From Patescibacteria group bacterium (GTDB lineage: Bacteria; Patescibacteriota; UBA1384; XYA2-FULL-43-10; 1-14-0-10-43-13): a stretch of DNA of 8,066 bases. Shown piece by piece: positions 1 through 4,695 of the stretch. A program made the translations under genes and the position numbers. Below the pieces are notes generated by a model, which worked only from the letters and a program-made list of their open reading frames with translations, made no database searches and was not told the origin of the DNA. The DNA lies in contig JAKJEK010000033.1 in NCBI GenBank assembly GCA_022705465.1, forward strand, positions 1-8,066, read 5' to 3'. Position 1 is the stretch's first letter. Every line of letters starts with the position of its first letter.

Positions 1-5
1 TAATC

Positions 6-248
6 TTAGCGATCGCATCGGCTGTAGGTCGCTGTGTAGAGGCGATTGAGGGTTTCTTCGACTTCCTCTTGTTCGCCCGGTTTCCACGCGAATTGTTCGG
101 GCTTGGATAGCCCTTTGGGCCAGATCTGATCTTCGTCCTCGTAGCCGGCGGGATTGCCTCGGTTGACAAGCCAGACCAGCAAGGCAAAGCCTATGGCTAT
201 CATGTAGATAAGCCCTACGAACTTGGCGACGATCAGTACTGTTGGCAT
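6..248 (-). CDS. Small single-span membrane protein, unrecognised
   Basis: An 80-aa protein that I do not recognise. One hydrophobic membrane segment lies at about residues 5-28. A hydrophilic, acidic tail follows (about 29-80), with an AGYEDEDQIWP stretch at 33-43 and a Glu-rich run near 59-65, so it is probably an inner-membrane protein with an N-terminal anchor. The ATG at 248 is well supported: a strong Shine-Dalgarno (AAGGAGG) sits 4 nt upstream, and a sigma-70-like promoter lies at 291-319. It stops at TAA just inside the window edge. A sampled 60 bases are 34/60 G+C, richer than clpB next door. It is divergent from clpB. Its promoter closely resembles that of the membrane-protein pair at 3587-4226, which suggests shared control. 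Function unknown. Confidence 0.8.
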   Translation of the reverse strand: MPTVLIVAKFVGLIYMIAIGFALLVWLVNRGNPAGYEDEDQIWPKGLSKPEQFAWKPGEQEEVEETLNRLYTATYSRCDR

Positions 249-288
249 GATGCCTCCTTATCATGCGCGGGCCACTTGTGGGTTGCTC

Positions 289-319
289 TAATATTACAAT
301 AATAGCGCTATGGTGTCAA
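289..319 (-). promoter_or_regulatory. Promoter of the 80-aa membrane protein gene
   Basis: A perfect -35 TTGACA (319-314) is followed by a 17-nt spacer and -10 TAATAT (296-291). Transcription would start near 284, leaving a leader of about 36 nt that contains the AAGGAGG ribosome site. The spacer carries the 10-bp palindrome ATAGCGCTAT (302-311). From 306 down to 289 the sequence matches the promoter at 4263-4280 at 16 of 18 positions. Confidence 0.65.
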
Positions 320-333
320 CCCCTGTTAGATTA

Positions 334-353
334 ATGTAAAGCATACTTTACAT
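334..353. promoter_or_regulatory. Perfect inverted repeat (putative operator) over the clpB -35 element
   Basis: ATGTAAAG-CATA-CTTTACAT: 8-bp perfect arms around a 4-nt centre. The right arm contains the -35 hexamer of clpB, so a bound dimeric repressor would block polymerase. It is neither CIRCE (TTAGCACTC-N9-GAGTGCTAA) nor the HspR HAIR motif (CTTGAGT-N7-ACTCAAG), the usual heat-shock operators at clpB. The identity of the regulator is unknown. Confidence 0.6.
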
Positions 354-375
354 ATCGAGAAAAAAACAATATAAT
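347..375 (+). promoter_or_regulatory. clpB promoter giving a nearly leaderless mRNA
   Basis: -35 TTTACA (347-352), 17-nt spacer, -10 TATAAT (370-375): a near-consensus housekeeping promoter, not a sigma-32-type one. The predicted start of transcription at about 381-383 is only 4-6 nt before the clpB ATG at 387, so there is no room for a Shine-Dalgarno, and none is visible. Translation from a leaderless or almost leaderless message is inferred. Confidence 0.7.
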
Positions 376-386
376 GAAGCTGAACT

Positions 387-2966
387 ATGAATATTGAGAG
401 ATATACCGAAAAATCAGCAGAAGCATTTGTACAAGCAATTGAAACTGCCGCTTCCAATTCGAACTCGGAGGTGAATAGCTGCCACCTTCTTTTTGCTTTG
501 CTTAATCAGAGTGAGACGGCAGCAAGGGCTGTGGTTGAGAAACTAGCTGATTTACAGAGCGTAATTAGTAGTGTGGAACAGTGCGTTAATGATTTACCGA
601 AGGTTGCCTCAATTTCGATCGAACAGGTCCGGTTGTCGCTTGAGATGGCAACAATTACAAGTAAGGCAGAAGCAGAAACTGAATCTATGAAGGACCAATT
701 TGTGAGCACTGAGCATTTGTTAATTGCGCTAGCGGAAACATCGAATCAAGCTCAATCAATTCTTAACACCAACGGAATAACTCGTAAAACGATCATTGAA
801 ACACTAAAGGAAGTGCGAGGTGAGATGAAAATTGAAGATAGAAATCCAGAGGGCAAGTATAACGTACTGGAGAAGTATGGCCAGAATTTTACCGAATTAG
901 CCAAAAGCGGCAAGCTTGATCCGGTTATCGGACGAGATGATGAGATTCGGCGAGTGATGCAAGTGCTTTCGCGCCGAACTAAAAATAATCCAGTACTGAT
1001 TGGGGAACCCGGTGTTGGCAAAACTGCCATTGTAGAGGGATTGGCGCAAAGGATTGTCTCGCGTGACGTGCCAGACACTTTGCAGAACAAAGACCTGATT
1101 GGACTAGAGATGGGATCATTGTTGGCCGGTGCGAAATTCAGAGGTGAATTTGAGGAAAGACTCAAGGCAGTACTCAACGAAGTTGAGAAATCTGAAGGAA
1201 AGATTATTTTGTTTCTGGATGAACTTCATACGGTGGTCGGGGCTGGAGCTGCTGAGGGGGCGGTTGATGCGGCGAACATGTTAAAGCCTTTATTGGCGCG
1301 CGGTAAGCTGCACATGATTGGCGCAACAACACTCAACGAATATCGGCAACATATTGAGAAGGATGCGGCATTGGAGCGGCGGTTTCAACCGGTATATGTG
1401 GCCGAGCCTTCAATTGAGGACACAGTGGCGATTTTGAGAGGACTCAAGGATAAGTATGAAATTCATCATGGAGTGCGTATTGCGGATAGTGCGATTATCG
1501 CCGCCGCTGACCTATCCGAGCGATATATTGCCGACCGTTTCCTGCCAGATAAGGCAGTTGATCTCATCGATGAGGCGGCATCGACGCTAAAACTTGAAAT
1601 CGAAAGTATGCCGGCGGAGATTGATACGATTGTAAGAAACATTCGTCGACTAGAGATTGAGAGGGAGGCATTGAAAAAAGAAAAGGACGCTCTGTCTGAA
1701 AGTCGAAAAGAGGCTATTGAAAAGGAGATTGCCGACCTAAAGGAGAAGGAGTTGTCTCTAAAAAGACAGTGGCAGGAAGAAAAGGAATTGATAAACCAAT
1801 CAAGAGAAATCCAAACACAAATTGATCGATTGCGGGCAGAGAGCGACCAGGCGGAGGTAAATGCCGATTTGCAGCGGGCGGCAGAGATTAGATATGGAAA
1901 AATTCCTGAATTAGAGAAAAAACTGGTAGCACTAAAAAATGAAATCAATCGGATCGACCCGCTAAAAAGGATATTACGCGAAGAAGTAACGGAGGAGGAT
2001 GTGGCTAAAGTAATCGCCCGTTGGACCGGCATTCCGGTAACGCGGTTATTGCAGACCGAAAGTGAACAGTTGGCGAAATTAGAAGTTGAACTTCACAAGC
2101 GGGTAATTGATCAGAATGAAGCCGTTGTTTCTGTTGCTAATGCCATAAGGCGTTCAAGAGCTGGTATCTCCCCTACCGGTCGACCGATCGGGTCGTTCAT
2201 CTTTTTAGGGCCGACAGGTGTTGGCAAGACTGAATTGGCAAAAGCATTAGCTGAGGTCTTATTTAAAGATGAAAATCAAATAGTACGAATTGATATGTCT
2301 GAGTATATGGAGAGTCATTCGGTGGCCCGCTTGATTGGAGCGCCTCCTGGGTATGTTGGCTTTGAACAGGGTGGCCAACTGACTGAGCAGGTTCGCAGAA
2401 GGCCATACGCAGTGGTGTTGTTTGACGAAATCGAAAAGGCCCACCACGATGTGTTTAATGTGTTGTTGCAGGTTCTAGATGACGGACGCTTGACCGATGG
2501 CCAAGGCCGCACAGTTGATTTTTCAAATACTGTGATTATTATGACTTCGAATATCGGGAGCCATGTAATTCAGGAAGAGCAAGATGAAACTAGGATGCGC
2601 GAGGAGGTCATGGAGCTGGTTCGCTCGCATTTTCGTCCGGAGTTTCTAAACCGGGTGGACGACATTATTATTTTTCACCGGCTAAGCGAAGAGATGATGG
2701 GTAAAATTATCGAAATTCAAATAGACCGGATGCTGGCGAGCTTAAAACAACGAAATATTTCGGTTGAGGTGACACAAGAAGCAAAGACAATGCTAGCCAA
2801 AGAGGGGTATGATCCTGCTTATGGTGCCAGGCCGCTAAAACGGACAATCCAAACACATGTTTTGGATGAGATAGCAATGAAGATTATTGAGGGAGAGATT
2901 AGGGATGGCGATAGCATAAAGGTTGGTGTTGGTAAAACAGGAAAAATAGTCGTAACAAAAAACTAA
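387..2966 (+). CDS. clpB: ATP-dependent protein disaggregase ClpB
   Basis: A complete 859-aa Hsp100 chaperone, the usual ClpB length. It forms a cytoplasmic hexamer that, with DnaK/DnaJ/GrpE, threads aggregated proteins through its pore. Domains: Clp-N double repeat (about 1-145). AAA1 has Walker A GEPGVGKT (206-213), pore loop KFRG (250-253), Walker B IILFLDE (273-279) and Arg fingers R331/R332. The coiled-coil middle domain (about 405-525) has the conserved YGKIPELE (503-510). AAA2 has Walker A GPTGVGKT (608-615), pore loop GYVGF (655-659), Walker B VVLFDE (676-681), FLNR finger R756 and sensor-2 GARPLKR (813-819). The long middle domain and the lack of a ClpP-docking IGF/IGL loop separate it from ClpA and ClpC. 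The first pore loop has Phe where E. coli has Tyr251, a conservative change. The first ATG has no ribosome site, while an internal ATG at codon 147 does. It is transcribed alone: its own promoter at 347-375 and terminator at 2973-3006. Confidence 0.98.
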   Translation: MNIERYTEKSAEAFVQAIETAASNSNSEVNSCHLLFALLNQSETAARAVVEKLADLQSVISSVEQCVNDLPKVASISIEQVRLSLEMATITSKAEAETESMKDQFVSTEHLLIALAETSNQAQSILNTNGITRKTIIETLKEVRGEMKIEDRNPEGKYNVLEKYGQNFTELAKSGKLDPVIGRDDEIRRVMQVLSRRTKNNPVLIGEPGVGKTAIVEGLAQRIVSRDVPDTLQNKDLIGLEMGSLLAGAKFRGEFEERLKAVLNEVEKSEGKIILFLDELHTVVGAGAAEGAVDAANMLKPLLARGKLHMIGATTLNEYRQHIEKDAALERRFQPVYVAEPSIEDTVAILRGLKDKYEIHHGVRIADSAIIAAADLSERYIADRFLPDKAVDLIDEAASTLKLEIESMPAEIDTIVRNIRRLEIEREALKKEKDALSESRKEAIEKEIADLKEKELSLKRQWQEEKELINQSREIQTQIDRLRAESDQAEVNADLQRAAEIRYGKIPELEKKLVALKNEINRIDPLKRILREEVTEEDVAKVIARWTGIPVTRLLQTESEQLAKLEVELHKRVIDQNEAVVSVANAIRRSRAGISPTGRPIGSFIFLGPTGVGKTELAKALAEVLFKDENQIVRIDMSEYMESHSVARLIGAPPGYVGFEQGGQLTEQVRRRPYAVVLFDEIEKAHHDVFNVLLQVLDDGRLTDGQGRTVDFSNTVIIMTSNIGSHVIQEEQDETRMREEVMELVRSHFRPEFLNRVDDIIIFHRLSEEMMGKIIEIQIDRMLASLKQRNISVEVTQEAKTMLAKEGYDPAYGARPLKRTIQTHVLDEIAMKIIEGEIRDGDSIKVGVGKTGKIVVTKN
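817..827 (+). promoter_or_regulatory. Internal ribosome site and start for a short ClpB form
   Basis: GAGG (817-820) stands 4 nt before an in-frame ATG (825-827, codon 147), exactly at the end of the Clp-N domain. E. coli clpB has a known second start at about codon 149 that yields a shorter ClpB without the N domain. The main start at 387 lacks such a site, so initiation here may be substantial. Inferred from position and motif only. Confidence 0.45.
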
Positions 2967-2972
2967 TTCACA

Positions 2973-3006
2973 AGAAGAAACAGCGCTATGACACGCTGTT
3001 TTTTCT
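2973..3006 (+). terminator. Rho-independent terminator of clpB
   Basis: Seven bases after the clpB stop. The perfect arms AAACAGCG (2978-2985) and CGCTGTTT (2994-3001) enclose an 8-nt loop. The stem extends outward to 13 pairs with one G-U (2973-2985 with 2994-3006). The T run at 2999-3004 serves as the U-tract. Confidence 0.85.
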
Positions 3007-3351
3007 ATGATGGCGGGAAGAGCGGCTAGGTTTGGAATTTGCAGCTAAGTAAATGTGAATTGATAATTTTGTCATGGTATATAGCTAAGCGTCTCTGGGT
3101 ACTATAGCGCCAACGTGCTGGTAGGGCGAGGTCTAACCAATAATTTTTAACTAGCTAAAATTCGTGGCATCTATTCCAGTGGTCACGGTTCAATATTTTT
3201 ATATGAACCATAAGTATCGTTAGGCATCGTTACTGGCGGTCGTCAGAAAAATACTAAATATGCATTAATATTGCTCAGACTGGCGTTGGGCAAGTATTAG
3301 CTTATTCCAATGACTTGGTACTATAAAGATGTGTGACGGATTAATTGGTTA
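3007..3351. other. Intergenic stretch without a supported gene
   Basis: No open frame here has both a ribosome site and a plausible length. Visible structure: a near-palindrome TTTTAACTAGCTAAAA (3145-3160), a hairpin GGTTC-a-ATAT/ATAT-GAACC with a TTTT loop (3187-3209), outer complementary arms CCAGT (3176-3180) and ACTGG (3232-3236) that enclose it, and a direct repeat of ATCGTTA (3216-3222 and 3226-3232). It matches no tRNA, tmRNA, RNase P or SRP RNA signature that I know. It could be a small RNA, decayed coding DNA, or simply spacer. Confidence 0.4.
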
Positions 3352-3420
3352 TTATGTGAGGAGCGACCACAGTATCCAGATAAGAATAATAATACCGATT
3401 ATCCATAGAATGCTTTTCAT
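3352..3420 (-). CDS. 22-aa hydrophobic micro-protein (predicted)
   Basis: A 22-codon frame, ATG to TAA, encoding one membrane span: an MKS start, then almost only Ile, Leu and Trp with one Gly, ending WSLLT. Support for it being real: AGGAG (3430-3426) lies 5 nt before the ATG, an extended -10 TGGTATAAT lies at 3465-3457, and a small hairpin covers the start of the leader. Length and composition recall other bacterial single-span micro-proteins, but I cannot name a family. It stands alone, with a terminator-bounded gene behind it and a gene-free stretch ahead. No terminator is visible downstream. It would be missed by gene finders with a usual length cut-off. Confidence 0.6.
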   Translation of the reverse strand: MKSILWIIGIIILIWILWSLLT

Positions 3421-3433
3421 ATTTTCTCCTAAT

Positions 3434-3465
3434 GCCACATTAAAGGGTGGCTTTTTATTATACCA
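3434..3465 (-). promoter_or_regulatory. Extended -10 promoter and leader hairpin of the micro-protein gene
   Basis: Read on the minus strand: TGG-TATAAT (3465-3457) is a perfect -10 with the TGn extension; no good -35 is seen, as is common for this promoter type. Transcription would begin near 3450, so the arms GCCAC (3451-3447) and GTGGC (3438-3434) would form a hairpin at the very 5' end, just before the AGGAG. On the plus strand the same arms followed by TTTTT resemble a weak terminator, but no plus-strand gene precedes it. Confidence 0.5.
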
Positions 3466-3555
3466 TGCCACTGCTAGCCGGGATAATTGCAGCATAGTTT
3501 GTGCCGCAAGCGGTTGGGATTGAGTTTTGTAGCGGGTCTAAACGTCGGTGGAGTA

Positions 3556-3579
3556 ATAAAAAACCGCCCGAATGGGCGG
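3556..3579 (-). terminator. Rho-independent terminator of the two-gene membrane operon
   Basis: On the minus strand CCGCCC (3579-3574), loop ATTC, GGGCGG (3569-3564), then TTTTTTATT. It lies 7 nt after the stop at 3587 of the second membrane-protein gene. Confidence 0.85.
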
Positions 3580-3586
3580 CGGGGTT

Positions 3587-3880
3587 TTACCTGGCCCACC
3601 AACGCATGAGTGGCCACTCAAACGATGGCGGTGGGTCGTCGAAACCGGCTTTCCGGCGAAGTGACGCTCGGATGTTGAATGTCAACGCCTCGAGCAGGTA
3701 GAAGAAGATGGTGGCAGCGCCGAAAGAAACAACAGGCGTGGCCAGGAGGGACATCGTCATGAAGGCCAACCCTGGGATTACCCAGTGCAGGGCGAAACAA
3801 AGTTTGGCGATCATGGTGGTGACCAGCAAGAAAACGAAGACGACCAGTGTTCTCCGGGCGGCGTTTTTTGCCTTATTCAT
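3587..3880 (-). CDS. Small membrane protein, second gene of pair, unrecognised
   Basis: A 97-aa protein that I do not recognise. A basic start (MNKAKNAARR) precedes a hydrophobic span at about 11-32. A second long hydrophobic stretch at about 35-67 may cross the membrane once or twice. A polar tail rich in Arg, Pro and Trp follows (about 68-97), including AGFDDPPPSFEWP. I chose the ATG at 3880, with AAGGGA about 6 nt upstream; an in-frame GTG one codon earlier (3883) is possible. The start overlaps the end of the gene before it (stop 3875-3873) by 8 nt, so translation is probably coupled. A terminator follows directly. G+C is high for the window (34/60 in a sampled line). Both proteins of the pair may form one membrane complex; that is inferred from the overlap alone. 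Confidence 0.75.
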   Translation of the reverse strand: MNKAKNAARRTLVVFVFLLVTTMIAKLCFALHWVIPGLAFMTMSLLATPVVSFGAATIFFYLLEALTFNIRASLRRKAGFDDPPPSFEWPLMRWWAR

Positions 3881-4226
3881 CACTGTTCCCTTTCGGTCTA
3901 TTGGTTGCTGTCGCAGTTTGTGTCGATTGGCGGTAGCGAGTTAGCATGGCTGCTGCCACGATTGACACAATGGTGACGACAGCCATCATCTTGAAGAAAG
4001 ACAGTATCGCCACCGATCCGAGTAGGAATATAAGCTCTACGTCGAAGAGCGATGGCAACGGTTGTTTTTTGCTTCGATATGCAAGAAAGATGCCGAGCAG
4101 GGCAGTCGCGTTGCATATGATGAAGTTGATCCAATCCGGGTGAGGGATGATTAGTAAGGTGGAGCTGAATCCACCAGTCAGAAACGTGGCCTTAAACGCC
4201 GGTGTGTCCTGGTTTTGCGCAGACAC
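3873..4226 (-). CDS. Small multi-span membrane protein, first gene of pair, unrecognised
   Basis: A 117-aa protein that I do not recognise. Hydrophobic segments lie at about 15-28, 32-50, 63-79 and 80-97, so three or so membrane spans. A short basic loop (RSKKQ, 51-55) separates the second and third segments, and the C-terminal tail is Thr/Asn-rich and polar. The start is GTG at 4226, with GGAG 10 nt upstream; no ATG lies nearby in frame. It is the first gene of a two-gene unit with the 3587-3880 gene, overlapping by 8 nt. The promoter lies at 4263-4293, with a 16-bp palindrome at the predicted transcription start. The promoter sequence resembles that of the 80-aa membrane protein at 6-248, so common regulation is likely. 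Confidence 0.75.
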   Translation of the reverse strand: MSAQNQDTPAFKATFLTGGFSSTLLIIPHPDWINFIICNATALLGIFLAYRSKKQPLPSLFDVELIFLLGSVAILSFFKMMAVVTIVSIVAAAMLTRYRQSTQTATATNRPKGNSDE

Positions 4227-4246
4227 TTAGCCAATTCTCCATTCCG

Positions 4247-4262
4247 TGTTTAGCGCTAAACA
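4247..4262. promoter_or_regulatory. 16-bp perfect palindrome, putative operator
   Basis: TGTTTAGCGCTAAACA reads the same on both strands. It lies just downstream of the -10 of the minus-strand membrane operon, spanning the predicted transcription start. This is where a dimeric repressor would act. The TAGCGCTA centre recurs as ATAGCGCTAT (302-311) inside the promoter of the 6-248 gene. The regulator is unknown. Confidence 0.55.
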
Positions 4263-4293
4263 TAATATTGCATTAATAGCTTATTATTGTCAA
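4263..4293 (-). promoter_or_regulatory. Promoter of the two-gene membrane operon
   Basis: A perfect -35 TTGACA (4293-4288), 17-nt spacer, and -10 CAATAT (4270-4265); TATTAT three bases further is an alternative with a long spacer. The block from 4280 down to 4263 matches 16 of 18 positions of the promoter at 306-289, at the same distance from its own TTGACA. That match strengthens the CAATAT reading despite the weak hexamer. Confidence 0.6.
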
Positions 4294-4308
4294 GTCCTGA
4301 TTTGGGAA

Positions 4309-4337
4309 TTGATTTTTCGAATAATATTTACGATAAT
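4309..4337 (+). promoter_or_regulatory. Promoter of the 85-aa protein gene
   Basis: -35 TTGATT (4309-4314), 17-nt spacer, -10 GATAAT (4332-4337). Predicted transcription start about 4344, giving a leader of about 26 nt with the GGGGAG ribosome site. It lies back to back with the minus-strand promoter at 4263-4293. Confidence 0.5.
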
Positions 4338-4369
4338 GTATCAAATCAGATGACTGAGGGGAGAGTCAA

Positions 4370-4627
4370 ATGTCAGTGGTCAGCCCGATTCAGTTCGGCG
4401 AGATAGTCCTGGCTCTACAGAACCCGGATCCCCCTCTGCCCGATCTTGCGGACCATGAGCGCAGCGTGTGCGACTACTCCCGGGTGGTCTCGAGCGCGAA
4501 TGATTTCATTCAGGCGAACTGGTTCGACCTACCAGAAATACAGCGCAGTGTCTTGCGCCGATATTTCATGGTGTGGGTAAATGACGGGGTGGTCTGTTCC
4601 CGATTCTGTATAGAGGAGGTTTTCTGA
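4370..4627 (+). CDS. Hypothetical 85-aa soluble protein
   Basis: I do not recognise this protein. It is 85 aa with no signal peptide or membrane span. A Pro/Asp-rich N-terminal part (about 16-30, with PDPPLPDLADHE) precedes a probably helical middle (about 36-68) and a short hydrophobic end (about 66-85). Three Cys occur (34, 76, 80), without a clear metal-site pattern. The ATG at 4370 follows GGGGAG by 6 nt, with a promoter upstream and a hairpin terminator downstream, so it is very likely expressed. Two sampled lines are 76/120 G+C against 24-26/60 in the ABC and clpB genes, which may indicate a different origin or selection on codon use. Function unknown. Confidence 0.7.
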   Translation: MSVVSPIQFGEIVLALQNPDPPLPDLADHERSVCDYSRVVSSANDFIQANWFDLPEIQRSVLRRYFMVWVNDGVVCSRFCIEEVF

Positions 4628-4641
4628 ATCTCTTCAAAACA

Positions 4642-4667
4642 AAACGCGCAGCAGTAGCCGCGCGTTT
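4642..4667. terminator. Bidirectional terminator between converging genes
   Basis: AAACGCGC (4642-4649) and GCGCGTTT (4660-4667); inside, GC/GC pairs around an AGTA loop after one mismatch. It serves the plus-strand 85-aa gene (stop 4627) and the minus-strand ABC permease gene (stop 4696). The minus-strand tract TTTTGTTTTG is the better U-tract, so termination of the ABC operon is probably stronger. Confidence 0.7.
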
Positions 4668-4695
4668 CATTATTCTGTCTAATATCGGTAGTTAT

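Noticed and set aside
249..386. CIRCE, HAIR or sigma-32 promoter for clpB
   Set aside because: Neither operator consensus is present, and the promoter fits the housekeeping consensus better than the sigma-32 one.
1466..2032. A 188-codon open frame antisense to the clpB middle domain
   Set aside because: Ser/Ile/Arg-rich translation typical of a shadow of coiled-coil coding sequence; no ribosome site and no promoter.
387..2966. ClpC or ClpA rather than ClpB
   Set aside because: The long coiled-coil middle domain with YGKIPELE and the absence of a ClpP-docking IGF/IGL loop identify ClpB.
3187..3209. tRNA T-arm (GGTTCAA)
   Set aside because: No acceptor or anticodon stem surrounds it; it is an AT-rich hairpin with a TTTT loop.
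3131..3225. Integron attC-like site: GTCTAAC (RYYYAAC) and GTTAGGC (GTTRRRY) 95 nt apart
   Set aside because: The inner L'' and L' boxes do not pair, there is no integrase or gene-cassette array, and such loose 7-mers are frequent by chance.
3434..3456. Plus-strand intrinsic terminator (GCCAC/GTGGC then TTTTT)
   Set aside because: Stem of only 5 bp and no plus-strand gene upstream that lacks a terminator; better explained as the leader hairpin of the minus-strand micro-gene.
3501..3976. Several plus-strand open frames opposite the membrane operon
   Set aside because: They lack ribosome sites, run across the operon terminator, and are antisense to two genes with good signals.
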